A stretch of DNA of 64,000 nucleotides from Pseudomonas japonica (GCF_013522925.1 NZ_JAAMQU010000004.1:310001-374000), one strand, 5' to 3'. Shown: positions 45,131-54,455, numbered from the stretch's first letter. The notes: a model not told the origin generated them from the letters alone. A program made the numbers and translations.

Positions 45131-45826
45131 CTACCGCGCCTCGACACGCTTCACCAGGTGATCCGACATCGCCCGCTCGGCACCGGCCGGGTCACGGGCC
45201 TTGATGCAGGCCAGGATGGCCTCGTGCTCTCGCAAGGTCTGCTCACGCTCCTTGAAGCGCAGCATTTCCCGACGGTAGTCGGCCATCCATTCCAGGATGG
45301 CCCGGGAAATCGCCATATAGATCGGGTTACCGGAGATGCGCGCGAGCTCTCCGTGAAACTCCATGTCAATCAGAATGAAGTCGTCGCTGTCGCGGAAGGT
45401 GTGCATGCGCGCGACGACATCCTCCAGCACAGCGATGTCGGCGTCAGACGCACGCTCGGCGGCTACCTTTACCAACCCGGTTTCGAACAACGCCCGTGCC
45501 TGCCGCAGATGGTCGACGTTTTCAGCCGAGCTAGACAGCAGATGGCGGGCAGCCAGGTCGATCTGGCCGATCATCGAATGCATGTCCACCCGCCCTACCC
45601 GCGCCCGCTCACCGTGCTGGATGGTGATCATGCCCATGCCGGCCAGCCGCTGCATCGCTTCACGCACTACCGGTCGGCCTACCCCAAAGGTTTCCATCAG
45701 CTCGCGCTCGGCCGGCATCTGGTCGCCCGGCTGCAGGTTTTCCTCTTCGATCAGGCTGATCAGCTGCTCGAAGACAATGTCGGACAGCTTCTTGCGCTGA
45801 ATCAGGCGTTTCTTGATCTCGGACAT
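45131..45826 (-). CDS. GntR (FadR-type) regulator of the apiose cluster
   Basis: 231 residues from ATG 45826 (MSEIKKRLIQRKKLSD). Winged helix: QLISLIEEENLQPGDQMPAERELMETFGVGRPVVREAMQRL; FCD ligand domain: LIDMEFHGELARISGNPIY with metal-binding His/Asp positions. It is the only regulator in the 45-60 kb catabolic cluster and lies 39 bases downstream of the ApnL-like pair on the same strand. Likely a repressor relieved by a pathway intermediate, binding near the GATGATGGTAT motifs at 47866 and 59804. Confidence 0.9.
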   Translation of the reverse strand: MSEIKKRLIQRKKLSDIVFEQLISLIEEENLQPGDQMPAERELMETFGVGRPVVREAMQRLAGMGMITIQHGERARVGRVDMHSMIGQIDLAARHLLSSSAENVDHLRQARALFETGLVKVAAERASDADIAVLEDVVARMHTFRDSDDFILIDMEFHGELARISGNPIYMAISRAILEWMADYRREMLRFKEREQTLREHEAILACIKARDPAGAERAMSDHLVKRVEAR

Positions 45827-45865
45827 TAGGCAGACAGCTCCGGCATTCACCAAAAAGGCGGTAAG

Positions 45866-47068
45866 TTAGCACCATTTCGAGGCGGGCTCGACGTCCAGCG
45901 AACAGTCGATCACCGCGCAGGTAAAGGGTTCAAGCACCCTCGGTACGGCTTCGCGGTGGTCCATGAATCCCGGTTCTTCCAGCGCTTGATGAAATGCCAG
46001 GGGCCCGAGCACAGCGGCGGCATGCGGCACCAGGCCGGCAAACCCCAGCGTCAACGGCTGCGCCGTGAGGTTTGCCACGCATACCCGGGCCAGGTTGTTT
46101 TCCTGTTGCATCCACCCTACCGCCGCTGCGCCGGGCCCGGAGCAGTCGAGCGCCAGCGCGCGCTGGCCATGCCCCCCGGCCAGTGCCCTGAGTACGTGGA
46201 ACACGGGCCAGTAGCAGCCTTCGTCAGCGATGGCGAAGGGCGGGTTAAGCGCCCATAACGCCGTGGCCTGAACCCCGCCGCGGTGCATTGCAGCGTAGTG
46301 CCCCACCGTCCACGCTGCCGCTAATAGCCCATGCTGCCGGGGATCGCGGTCGCTCAGGGTCAGGCGCTGGCGGTCAGGGTTTGGGGTGAGCTGGCCACCA
46401 TACGGATTGCGCCACGCGCCGATGGCACTGGTGGTGATGCGGTAGGGTTGGCCTGCGGCCAGGGCCTGGGCTGAACGAACGATATCGGGCAGCGCCTGCA
46501 AGGTCTCCATCACCGACACATCATCGGCCGCGTGCACGGTTGGCGATGTGGCATGGGTGAGGTAGTCGAAAGTGCCCGGAGCAGGCCGGCAGCGATTCAG
46601 TTCGGTGAAATAGGTAGGTGCACCCGCGCCGATCGGCACACCCGGCAATGCGGCACGGGCCAGTACCAGCGCCTGGTTCGGCGTAAGCCCGCGGGGCCAT
46701 GGCCCACTGGGCTGATAACTTTCCAGGTAAGCGGCAGGTGTGACCAGCACGCCCGAAGGCTGCACCGCAGAGTGCGACAGGCTGGCGGCCAACGCGTGGA
46801 GTTGGGCCTCGCCTTCGTTGTCGTCGATGATCAACAGTAGCCAGGCCTGAGCGCCGCACAGCGCACAGATCGCCAAGCCTTGCTGCAAGCGCTGGTGGCT
46901 GCCTGGCAAGCGCAGGTCTGCCAGCAGATCAAGGTGCTGCGGTGCCAACTGCGACGCCAGCCAGCTGGCCTGCGCGCCGTCGTCAAGGTGGTCGACCCAA
47001 AGCCCATGGCCTAGCGCGGGCAGCGGCTGGGGCGCGAACCCGGTAATGCGGATCATGGCGTGGTTCAT
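45866..47068 (-). CDS. ApnL-like D-apionate lactonase, C-terminal part as separate gene
   Basis: 400 residues from ATG 47068 (MNHAMIRITGFAPQPLPALG). Reads as a TIM-barrel (GVLVTPAAYLESYQPSGPWP, GVPIGAGAPTYFTELNR, FDYLTHATSPTVHAADDVSVMETL, YRITTSAIGAWRNPYGG) with a C-terminal beta domain (ARVCVANLTAQPLTLGFAGL). I remember the D-apionate lactonase family as one chain of about 600 residues with an N-terminal beta domain followed by these segments; here the N-part is the upstream overlapping gene. Would hydrolyse D-apionolactone to D-apionate. The family call is from memory and pathway context, not a search. A glycoside-hydrolase-like protein is the alternative. Confidence 0.6.
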   Translation of the reverse strand: MNHAMIRITGFAPQPLPALGHGLWVDHLDDGAQASWLASQLAPQHLDLLADLRLPGSHQRLQQGLAICALCGAQAWLLLIIDDNEGEAQLHALAASLSHSAVQPSGVLVTPAAYLESYQPSGPWPRGLTPNQALVLARAALPGVPIGAGAPTYFTELNRCRPAPGTFDYLTHATSPTVHAADDVSVMETLQALPDIVRSAQALAAGQPYRITTSAIGAWRNPYGGQLTPNPDRQRLTLSDRDPRQHGLLAAAWTVGHYAAMHRGGVQATALWALNPPFAIADEGCYWPVFHVLRALAGGHGQRALALDCSGPGAAAVGWMQQENNLARVCVANLTAQPLTLGFAGLVPHAAAVLGPLAFHQALEEPGFMDHREAVPRVLEPFTCAVIDCSLDVEPASKWC

Positions 47069-47787
47069 GCCGCCACCTCGCGGCTGAGGGTAAGCACCAC
47101 CTGCTGCTCCACACAACTGCCGGCCTCGATCACATACGGGCACGGCCAGGCCAAGGGCCGGTTGTAGGTTTTGAAGGATGCGTCGCCCCAGTTGCGTTGG
47201 TCTTCCATCTCGAACGTATCCCCGCTCAAGCGCCAATGGGCCCGCAGGCCGGGTGCGGGCGCGTGGCGCAACTCACGGATATCAAGGAACGGCTGCGCTG
47301 GGCTGATGAGGTCAGGGAAATGCCCCTCCTCAACGTTTCCATTGCCATGGGTGACGGCAACGGGGGCGCCGACTACCCCAACCAGCGGATGCAGCAGCAT
47401 CAAACCGGCGCGGCAAGTGGTGAAGTCCTCGTGGGGCGTAAGCCGGGCGGTGGCCACCAGGCCCTGTTGCCCTACCTGCACTACCAGTTGCCAACCCAGT
47501 GCCGCGCTGCCGTCGGGGCCGGGCACGGCACCGCTGAGCTCCCCTCTCCACTGTGTTTCGCTGGCCTGCACGTTCCAGGCTTGGGCTTCAAGTACATGGC
47601 TACCCCACCAGGCATCGCGAATCACCAGGCCTACCGCCCTCAGCACCTCCATGCCTTCAAAGGTGAAGTGGCGCAACTGCGGCCCTTCGGTCCAGAACCC
47701 GATAGGACCTACCGTGACGTGAGTGCGCGCTTGCGCAGGTTGATCGGTGCCATAAAGGCGCTTGTCCAGCGACCAGGCAGGCATCAT
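47065..47787 (-). CDS. ApnL-like D-apionate lactonase, N-terminal beta-domain part
   Basis: 240 residues from ATG 47787, with GGGAG upstream: MMPAWSLDKRLYGTDQPAQA, TEGPQLRHFTFEGMEVLRAV, LTPHEDFTTCRAGLMLLHPL, VEEGHFPDLISPAQPFLDIR, DTFEMEDQRNWGDASFKTYN. All beta-rich; FEMEDQRNW-DASFKTY is the most conserved-looking stretch. Ends at TGA 47065, overlapping the next gene as ATGA. In the single-chain form the next gene's sequence would follow directly. Its promoter faces the ABC operon across 47788-47944. Confidence 0.6.
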   Translation of the reverse strand: MMPAWSLDKRLYGTDQPAQARTHVTVGPIGFWTEGPQLRHFTFEGMEVLRAVGLVIRDAWWGSHVLEAQAWNVQASETQWRGELSGAVPGPDGSAALGWQLVVQVGQQGLVATARLTPHEDFTTCRAGLMLLHPLVGVVGAPVAVTHGNGNVEEGHFPDLISPAQPFLDIRELRHAPAPGLRAHWRLSGDTFEMEDQRNWGDASFKTYNRPLAWPCPYVIEAGSCVEQQVVLTLSREVAA

Positions 47788-47865
47788 GGCGCCACACTCC
47801 CTTGTTGTTATAGGTGGGTAATGCGCGAAGCTCGGCGAGCAAAAATAGAGTAACACCACTGGTAT

Positions 47866-47876
47866 GATGATGGTAT
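47866..47876. promoter_or_regulatory. Shared 11-mer in the divergent promoter region, candidate GntR site
   Basis: GATGATGGTAT, flanked by GGTAT on the left. The same 11-mer lies in front of the MFS-led catabolic operon at 59804-59814. It sits between the two divergent starts at 47787 and 47945, as an operator controlling both would. Confidence 0.5.
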
Positions 47877-47944
47877 ATAGTGATTTCAGAACCTCCTGAC
47901 AAGTACAAGAAATCGCCCCACGATGGGCGAGGAGCTCTGCACAC

Positions 47945-48703
47945 ATGACGTCTGCGCCAGCCGCTGCCCACTCCCGAAAGGTCGCTCCACCCCGCCGCCT
48001 GCCCTTGCTCGTCGGTGGCCTCGCTGTTGCCGCCCTTGTTGCCGTGAACCTGGCCGGCGGGCCGCTGGTCACCTTGCGCCCGCTGGACCCAGCCACCGGC
48101 CGCGTGGTGCTCAACGACGCCCAAGGCGCGAACGGCAAGGGGCAGAATCAGAAGTTCGCCGTGGACAGCTTCGACGCCATGGCCTATGCCCGGCAACAGT
48201 GGGCAACCGACGTCGCGCCTATCCTTAGAGAAAACACCGTGCCACTGGCCACGTTGCTCGGCGCCTTGGCGGAGGACAGCAATGGCGCGGCGGACCGCTA
48301 TGGCCTGCCGCACAACACCCGAGCGAAAAACCTCGCTGTGAGCGGCCAGGCCCGCGTTGCCCAGGCCGACGTCAAATCGCCCATGGGGCTGCTTACTTTG
48401 GAGTTCCCGGATGAGCCCGCGCTGGCTCATACCAAGGTGCAGCTGCTCACGGGCCCGCTGGTGATCAGCACGGTGCTGCGCGACATCGTGCCGGACATGT
48501 CGCTGAACAACTTCACCAACCAGACCCAATATGCCGACGTGGCGGCCGCCTTGAACAAGGTGGCGCTGGAAAAAGCCTATGGCCAGGTGCCCGCCGCCAG
48601 CCTTGTTGGCAAGACCGTGGACTTCACCGGGGTGCTCAACCTTCAGTCGCCCTCCTCCCTGCGCATCGTGCCCGTCAGCGTGATGATCAAGGAGTCGCCA
48701 TGA
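47945..48703 (+). CDS. DUF2291 protein of the sugar ABC transporter
   Basis: 252 residues. One N-terminal membrane anchor (LPLLVGGLAVAALVAVNLAGG), then a periplasmic domain with FDAMAYARQQWATDVAPILRENTVPLATLLGAL and the end FTGVLNLQSPSSLRIVPVSV. DUF2291 proteins accompany ribose-type ABC importers; the role is unknown, perhaps a periplasmic accessory. Overlaps the ATPase gene by 4 bases (ATGA). First gene of the plus-strand operon. Confidence 0.85.
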   Translation: MTSAPAAAHSRKVAPPRRLPLLVGGLAVAALVAVNLAGGPLVTLRPLDPATGRVVLNDAQGANGKGQNQKFAVDSFDAMAYARQQWATDVAPILRENTVPLATLLGALAEDSNGAADRYGLPHNTRAKNLAVSGQARVAQADVKSPMGLLTLEFPDEPALAHTKVQLLTGPLVISTVLRDIVPDMSLNNFTNQTQYADVAAALNKVALEKAYGQVPAASLVGKTVDFTGVLNLQSPSSLRIVPVSVMIKESP

Positions 48704-50280
48704 GCACCGTCGTGCGCCGCAGCGACGGCGCCGTTGCGAACGTAGCCATGCATGCGCGGCAGATCACCAAGGTGTACCAAGGCACCACGGCACTCAAGGG
48801 CGTGGACTTCAACGTGATGTACGGCCAGGTGAACGTATTGATCGGTGAGAACGGGGCAGGCAAATCTACCTTGATGAAAATCCTCGCTGGCATCGAGCAA
48901 CCCACCAGCGGCCAGCTGTTTCGCGGCGAGGAGGCACTGCAACTGAGCGACCCGCGCCAGGCCATGGCGCTGGGCATTGGCATCGTGCATCAGGAACTTA
49001 ACCTGTGCCCCAACCTCAGCGTTGCCGAGAACCTGTTCATCGGCAAGGAACTGCGTAACGGCTGGGGCATGGTGCGCCACGCCGAGCAGCGCCGTCGCGC
49101 GCGGGCGACCCTGGCGCGCATGGGCCAGGCAATCGACGTGGACGCCCTGGTACAGGACTTGAGCATCGGCACCCGGCAGATCATCGAGATCGCCAAGGTG
49201 CTGGTCAGCGATGTGCAGGTACTGATCCTCGACGAGCCCACCTCTTCGCTCAGCGAAGCCGAAGTGAAGGTGTTGTTTTCACTGATCAGCGACCTCAAGG
49301 CTCAAGGCGTTTCCATCATCTATATCTCGCACCGGCTCGAAGAGCTGATCGAAATTGGCGACACCTTCACCGTGCTGCGCGACGGGCATTTGGTCGGTAC
49401 GGGGGTCAAAGGCTCGGTCACCATCGAGTGGCTGGTGGAACGCATGATCGGCAGCAACATGGCGACCCAGCTGCGAGAGGGCGCCGCCAGCCCTGCGGGG
49501 CCGTGCGTGCTGGAAGTACGGAATTTGACGGTGGCCAATGGGCGCGGTGGCCTGTTATTGGACAGGCTGTCTTTCAGCGTGCGCCGGGGCGAAGTGGTGG
49601 CCTTCTATGGGTTGATGGGTGCGGGGCGAACCGAACTCTTCGAAACCCTGATCGGCCTGCGCAAGGCCATCGGCGGCCACATCACGCTCAATGGCGTGGA
49701 GCTGCCACTGCGCCAGGCGATCGCCGAGCGCATCCAGGCCGGGATCGCATTGGTACCTGAAGACCGGCAGAAGCTGGGGCTGGTGACCGGCGCTTCGGTA
49801 CGCGACAACCTGCTGCTGGCCAACCTCAAGCGGTATGCCCGCGGCCATGGGCTGGCACCTGCGCCCATGCAGGCCGATGTGGCCCGCATGATCGAACAAC
49901 TGCACATCAAGGCCAGCAACGCTGACATCGCCATTTCCTCGTTGTCGGGCGGCAATCAACAGAAGGTGGTCGTAGGCAAGAACCTGCTCACCGAACCCCA
50001 CATTTTGCTGCTGGATGAGCCCACTCGCGGTATCGACATCAAGGCGCGCCGGGAGCTGTTCGAGGTGCTCGACGGCCTGGCCAAGGCGGGGCTGACCATT
50101 TTGTACGCCTCCAGCGACCTCACCGAGATCCTGGGCGGCGCGGACCGCGTGCTGGTGATGTGCCAAGGCCGGATCACCGCCAACCTTCCTCGCGCTCAGC
50201 TGTGCGAGGCCAGCCTGGTGGCCTGGTCCCAGGTGGGCGCATACAGCGACCCCAAACACCCTCAGCAGGAGCCCGCGTAA
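48700..50280 (+). CDS. Sugar ABC transporter ATPase (RbsA/MglA type)
   Basis: 526 residues, two fused nucleotide-binding domains. Domain 1: Walker A GENGAGKST, signature LSIGTRQ, Walker B VLILDEPTSSL. Domain 2: degenerate Walker A (MGAGRTE), signature LSGGNQQKV, Walker B ILLLDEPTRGID. This is the carbohydrate uptake type 2 pattern with one canonical site. It powers uptake with the permease and binding protein downstream; D-apiose is the inferred sugar from the neighbouring enzymes. Confidence 0.93.
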   Translation: MSTVVRRSDGAVANVAMHARQITKVYQGTTALKGVDFNVMYGQVNVLIGENGAGKSTLMKILAGIEQPTSGQLFRGEEALQLSDPRQAMALGIGIVHQELNLCPNLSVAENLFIGKELRNGWGMVRHAEQRRRARATLARMGQAIDVDALVQDLSIGTRQIIEIAKVLVSDVQVLILDEPTSSLSEAEVKVLFSLISDLKAQGVSIIYISHRLEELIEIGDTFTVLRDGHLVGTGVKGSVTIEWLVERMIGSNMATQLREGAASPAGPCVLEVRNLTVANGRGGLLLDRLSFSVRRGEVVAFYGLMGAGRTELFETLIGLRKAIGGHITLNGVELPLRQAIAERIQAGIALVPEDRQKLGLVTGASVRDNLLLANLKRYARGHGLAPAPMQADVARMIEQLHIKASNADIAISSLSGGNQQKVVVGKNLLTEPHILLLDEPTRGIDIKARRELFEVLDGLAKAGLTILYASSDLTEILGGADRVLVMCQGRITANLPRAQLCEASLVAWSQVGAYSDPKHPQQEPA

Positions 50281-50281
50281 C

Positions 50282-51376
50282 ATGGCCCATATCCTTTCTG
50301 CCGCTCCAGGTAACCCCTCCGGCCTGGGCGTGCGCTCGCTCCCGCTGCTTTTGCTCAAGCTGCGCGCATACCTCGCGCTGGCGGTACTGGTGGTGTTGTT
50401 TTCCTCGATCGCGCCTTCGTTCCTTTCCGCACGCAACCTGGTGATCGTCGCCGAACAGGTGGCCGTGTTCGCCATCCTCGGCATCGGCATGACCTTCGTG
50501 ATCCTGGCCGCGGGCATCGACCTGTCGGTAGGCGCCATCGCCGGGCTGGTTGCCATGGTTGCCGGAAGCCTGATCGCCGAAGGGCTGCGCCTGCCGTGGC
50601 TGGGGGTGTCGGCATTCGGCAGCATTCCGCTGATCTGTGTTGCCACCCTGGCGCTGGGTACGTTGGTAGGCGCGGTGAATGGCTGGTTCATCACACGGCT
50701 GAAGGTCACGCCCTTCATCATGACCCTGGGCATGCTGTACATGGCCCGCGGCGCTGCGTCGCTGGTGTCCAACGGCGCAACCTACGGCAACCTGGCGGGC
50801 AACCCTGAACTCAACAACACAGGCTTTCTGTGGCTGGGTACGGCGCGCGTGCTGTCGGTGCCCGTGTCGATCTGGCTAATGATCCTGCTCACCCTGGTGG
50901 CGGTGTACATCAGCCGCAAGACGGTCTTCGGCCGCCAGGTGTTCGCCATCGGCGGCAACGAGCGCGCCGCTGAGCTGTCCGGGGTGCGCGTGGGCCGCGT
51001 GAAGATCGGCACCTACGCCATCTCCGGCTTCTGCGCGGCCCTGGCCGGCTTGATCATCGCGTCGCGGTTGGGCGCGGCGAACCCGGCCATTGCCAGCTCG
51101 TACGAACTCAACGCCATTGCCGTGGTGGTGCTCGGCGGCGCGTCGCTGTTTGGCGGCGTGGGCACTATCGGCGGCACTCTCATTGGCGCGTTCGTGCTGG
51201 GCGTGCTGAGCAACGGCATGGTGCTGGTGGGTATTTCCGACTTCTGGCAAACCGTGATCACCGGCGCGGTGATCATCCTGGCCGTGGTCGTGGACCAGTT
51301 GCAGCGTCGCGTTGAAAAATCCAGCGCCGAGCGCCAGGCCAAGGCGCAGGAAGCACTGCCCGGCCCGCAGGCCTGA
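50282..51376 (+). CDS. Sugar ABC transporter permease (RbsC type)
   Basis: 364 residues, about ten membrane segments: VAVFAILGIGMTFVILAAGIDLSVG (family motif GIDLSVG), GAVNGWFITRLKVTPFIMTLG, IGGNERAAELSGVRVGRVK (the EAA-like loop contacting the ATPase), VVVLGGASLFGGVGTIGGTL. Starts one base after the ATPase stop; tight operon. Confidence 0.93.
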   Translation: MAHILSAAPGNPSGLGVRSLPLLLLKLRAYLALAVLVVLFSSIAPSFLSARNLVIVAEQVAVFAILGIGMTFVILAAGIDLSVGAIAGLVAMVAGSLIAEGLRLPWLGVSAFGSIPLICVATLALGTLVGAVNGWFITRLKVTPFIMTLGMLYMARGAASLVSNGATYGNLAGNPELNNTGFLWLGTARVLSVPVSIWLMILLTLVAVYISRKTVFGRQVFAIGGNERAAELSGVRVGRVKIGTYAISGFCAALAGLIIASRLGAANPAIASSYELNAIAVVVLGGASLFGGVGTIGGTLIGAFVLGVLSNGMVLVGISDFWQTVITGAVIILAVVVDQLQRRVEKSSAERQAKAQEALPGPQA

Positions 51377-51396
51377 CCCCGATCACCCACGAAGAG

Positions 51397-52359
51397 ATGA
51401 CAACAACAATGAAAACCGTCTTTGCGCTTTCCCTGTCCTTTGCCTGCGTAGTGTCGGCCACCGCCCAGGCTGCCGAATTCAAGCCGGCCGATCATCTGAT
51501 CGTGATCATCACTCCGTCTCACAGCAACGCGTTCTACAAGGCCGAATCGGACACCGCGGAGGCCGCGGCGAAAAAGCTCGGTTACCGCACCAGCGCGCTG
51601 GTTCACAACGATGACCCGGACGTGCAGCTTCGCCTGGTGCAGACGGCCATCGGCGACCGAGCCAGCGCGATCATCCTCGACAACGCCGGCTCCGATGCCT
51701 CGATCGCGGCAGTCAAGCGCGCGCAGGAAGCCGGTATCCCGGCGTTCCTGATCGACCGCGAAGTGAACGCCAACGGTATCGCCACCGCGCAGATCGTGTC
51801 GAACAACTCGCAATGCGCCACCTCGGTGGCGGAGTTCTTCGCCGAGAAGGTGGGCTACAAGGGTGAGTACGTGGAACTGCAGGGCCGCACCTCGGACATC
51901 AACGCCCATGTGCGCTCCGACGGCTTCCATCGGGTGCTGGACCAGATCCCCGAGCTGAAACTGGCCGCGCAGCAGTCGGCGAACTGGGACCAGACCCAGG
52001 GCTACACGGTCATGCAGACCATTATCCAGGGCAACCCGAACATTGTCGGGGTGATCGCCGGCAATGACACCATGGCCCTCGGCGCCGCCGCGGCGCTTAA
52101 AAATGCCGGTAACGACAAGGTGATCGTGGTCGGGATCGACGGCAACCCCGACGTGGTGCGGCAGATCGCAACCACCGGCCCCATCGCGGCCACAGGCCTG
52201 CAGCAAGCGACACAGATGGCAGCCATGGCCATGGAGCAGGCGGACCAGTTCCTTCGTACCGGCAAAACGGACAAGCCCGAGAAGCAATCGGTGGATTGTG
52301 TATTGGTGACCAAGGAAAACAGCAAGGACGTGCGCGAGGGTGGGTTTGGGATGAGGTAG
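51397..52359 (+). CDS. Periplasmic sugar-binding protein (RbsB type)
   Basis: About 316-320 residues. Signal peptide MKTVFALSLSFACVVSATAQ then AAEF; LacI/RbsB fold with ADHLIVIITPSHSNAFYKAE, ASAIILDNAGSDASIAAVKRAQEAGIPAFLIDR, and IVGVIAGNDTMALGAAAAL. The start may be ATG 51397 or ATG 51409; the second gives a more standard signal peptide. Binds the imported pentose; D-apiose by context. Confidence 0.93.
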   Translation: MTTTMKTVFALSLSFACVVSATAQAAEFKPADHLIVIITPSHSNAFYKAESDTAEAAAKKLGYRTSALVHNDDPDVQLRLVQTAIGDRASAIILDNAGSDASIAAVKRAQEAGIPAFLIDREVNANGIATAQIVSNNSQCATSVAEFFAEKVGYKGEYVELQGRTSDINAHVRSDGFHRVLDQIPELKLAAQQSANWDQTQGYTVMQTIIQGNPNIVGVIAGNDTMALGAAAALKNAGNDKVIVVGIDGNPDVVRQIATTGPIAATGLQQATQMAAMAMEQADQFLRTGKTDKPEKQSVDCVLVTKENSKDVREGGFGMR

Positions 52360-52401
52360 CTCGCGAAGGGTTTTCTGAACCCGATTCGCAAGCTCTGAGG
52401 C

Positions 52402-52430
52402 TGCGCCCGTCTCCTGCAATAGCGGGCGCA
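52402..52430. terminator. Hairpin between the converging transport and catabolic operons
   Basis: TGCGCCCG (52402-52409) pairs with CGGGCGCA (52423-52430) around a 13-base loop, 43 bases after the binding-protein stop and 22 before the dehydrogenase stop on the other strand. Bidirectional terminator by position. Confidence 0.6.
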
Positions 52431-52451
52431 CCTCGCAACTTCGTTACATGA

Positions 52452-53492
52452 TCAATACCTGGCCGGCACCACCACCGTACCTTGCTCGGCCGCCTGGTAC
52501 GCCGCTTCCACCAGCGCTTGGGTGTTGTAATTGTCCGCCCCATGGGTTTCGCACGGCGTACCTGCCTGCTGGTGGGCCAGCCATTCCTGCTGCAGGCGTA
52601 GCACGCTGCCCTGGATCGCAGCCCAGGGCGCTTCCGCCCAGCCGGGGGCCTGCCCTGTAACGTCGATCGTTTCAACCTGCCGGGGGCCGCGGTGAACCTC
52701 CAGCCGGTAGTCGGCCAGCAAGCGTAGCGAACCCTCGCTGCCGTCCACTTCGATCAGGCTTTCAGGAAAGGGATCACGGGCCAGCCGGGTCGCGTAGCTC
52801 ATGTCCACAACACAGCTGGCACCGGTGTCGTGGCGCAGGAGAATGGTCGCCACGTCTTCGCCCTTGATAGCAGGGTTCACCCGTTGGGTGTGGGCGCTCA
52901 GCCGTTGTACGTCGCCGAACAGGGCGCGGGCGATGTCCAGCACATGCACACCCAGGTCTTCGATGATGAACCGCGGCGTCTGAGCCAGGTAGGGCTGTAG
53001 CCGGTACACGTCGAAGCCGCTGCGAAAACTCACCCGGCCAAAGAACGGCTCGCCGATCACCCCGGCACGCAGGTGTTCGATGGTGGCGCGCACCGCCGCT
53101 TGCCAGCGGAAGTTCTCGTGGATGGTAAGGCTCACGCCGTGTTCGGCGCAGGTATCGACCATCAGCCGGGCGTCGTCCAGGCTGGCGGCGAAGGGCTTCT
53201 GGCAGATCACCGGTACACCGGCGCGTGCCGCCATCAGCACCAGCGGCTTGTGCGCGGAGGTGGGCGTGGCAATGTCCACGAAGTCCAGGGCCAACGCGTC
53301 GAGCATTTGCTGGGCATCGGTATAACGCGCGGCGCTCGGGCAGTGAGCTGAAAAAGCATCCAGGCGTTCGGGCTGTGTATCGCACAACGCGACGATCTCG
53401 ACGCCGGGCAGGTCCTGCCAGGCGCGTAACTGATTGAGGGCGAAGAAGCCGCAGCCGATCAAGGCGCCGCGAAGGGGTGGCTGATGCGCCAT
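52452..53492 (-). CDS. Gfo/Idh/MocA oxidoreductase, likely D-apiose dehydrogenase
   Basis: 346 residues from ATG 53492 with AAGGAGG upstream. Rossmann start LRGALIGCGFFALNQLRAWQ, the EKP-like motif as CQKPFAASL (Gln for Glu), and the C-terminal alpha/beta domain (FFGRVSFRSGFDVYRLQPYL, FIIEDLGVHVLDIARALFG with the conserved His). Oxidises a sugar with NAD(P)+; in published apiose clusters a member of this family makes D-apionolactone from D-apiose. Last gene of the minus-strand operon, after a hairpin at 53524-53544, so its expression may be tuned separately. Confidence 0.82.
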   Translation of the reverse strand: MAHQPPLRGALIGCGFFALNQLRAWQDLPGVEIVALCDTQPERLDAFSAHCPSAARYTDAQQMLDALALDFVDIATPTSAHKPLVLMAARAGVPVICQKPFAASLDDARLMVDTCAEHGVSLTIHENFRWQAAVRATIEHLRAGVIGEPFFGRVSFRSGFDVYRLQPYLAQTPRFIIEDLGVHVLDIARALFGDVQRLSAHTQRVNPAIKGEDVATILLRHDTGASCVVDMSYATRLARDPFPESLIEVDGSEGSLRLLADYRLEVHRGPRQVETIDVTGQAPGWAEAPWAAIQGSVLRLQQEWLAHQQAGTPCETHGADNYNTQALVEAAYQAAEQGTVVVPARY

Positions 53493-53523
53493 GTTGCCTC
53501 CTTTTTGTTTTGCACACGGCAAA

Positions 53524-53544
53524 CGCCCGGGCTTTACCCGGGCG
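53524..53544 (-). terminator. Internal operon hairpin between apnO-like and dehydrogenase genes
   Basis: CGCCCGGG (53524-53531) and CCCGGGCG (53537-53544) pair over 8 bp with a 5-base loop; on the minus strand TTT follows. Possible attenuator or mRNA-stabilising stem inside the operon. Confidence 0.6.
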
Positions 53545-53561
53545 CTCCATTTACCTCGAAA

Positions 53562-54431
53562 TCAGGCCGCGTCGACCCGCCGCACCGCCTCGATCTTCAG
53601 CATGCGCGCAATGATCAGGTCGAGCTCCTGCTCGTCGAAGATGGTTTTCCAGTCCGGCTTGATGATTTTCTCCCGGCCGTAGTCGATGGCGATCATGCAG
53701 GCATCGGAGAAGGGGTTGGTGCTGCGGAACGCTACCGCCAGGGCGATCTGGATATGCCCGTAGAGCATGGCCTTGGCAGCAGCCTCCGGTACGCCGATGC
53801 GGTTGATGGTTTCGTCCAGGGCTTCCTTCATGAAGGTGCCGACCATGCAGGCCACGGTTTCGACCAGTGTAGGTTCCAGGTAGGCCAACTGCTTGACCGT
53901 GACCCAATGCACCTGCCCTACCGGGCCATACATCACGGCAATGATATTGGCCAGTTCCGAGCGCTGTTTGTCGTTGCCCGATTCAAACGCCGCACACACG
54001 TCTTGCACAGCGGCGGTGCCGCCGAAGGCGTCGGCGTGTTCTTCCTTGGTGGTGCGTTCCAGAAACACCGAAGGGTGACACGGGTGCGCCACGGCCTGAT
54101 GGATGCCCTCACGTTGGGCCAGCAACCCGGCATAGGACGCGGCGGGGTCGAGGGTCAGCAGGATAGCGCCCTTCTTCAGTTGCGGCACCACTTGCGCCGA
54201 GACGGTTTCCAGCGCCACATCCGGCACCGCCAAAATCACCACATCAGCGTTGGGTACCACCTCGGCGGTCTCCGACAGGCTACGGCCGGCCGCGAGGATC
54301 TGTTCCTGGGCACGGGGGGAATTCTCGCAATAGGTAACGCTGTACGGGCTGTTCTGCAGGTTGGCGGAAATGCGCATGCCCATCTTGCCGCCGGCACCGA
54401 CGATGGCGATTTTTTTCAGTTCGTAGGTCAT
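53562..54431 (-). CDS. ApnO-like D-apionate oxidoisomerase
   Basis: 289 residues. Rossmann start KKIAIVGAGGKMGMRISANL, NADVVILAVPDVALETVSAQ, HPCHPSVFLERTTKEEHADAFGG and a helical C-terminal domain (AMLYGHIQIALAVAFRSTNPFSDACM) as in the phosphogluconate-dehydrogenase-like/ketol-acid reductoisomerase superfamily. ApnO proteins of this size convert D-apionate to 3-oxo-isoapionate with NAD+. 24 bases separate it from the upstream TIM-barrel gene. The call rests on family likeness recalled plus the neighbouring enzymes. Confidence 0.72.
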   Translation of the reverse strand: MTYELKKIAIVGAGGKMGMRISANLQNSPYSVTYCENSPRAQEQILAAGRSLSETAEVVPNADVVILAVPDVALETVSAQVVPQLKKGAILLTLDPAASYAGLLAQREGIHQAVAHPCHPSVFLERTTKEEHADAFGGTAAVQDVCAAFESGNDKQRSELANIIAVMYGPVGQVHWVTVKQLAYLEPTLVETVACMVGTFMKEALDETINRIGVPEAAAKAMLYGHIQIALAVAFRSTNPFSDACMIAIDYGREKIIKPDWKTIFDEQELDLIIARMLKIEAVRRVDAA

Positions 54432-54455
54432 GGGTGGTTCCTCGGATTGTTCTTG

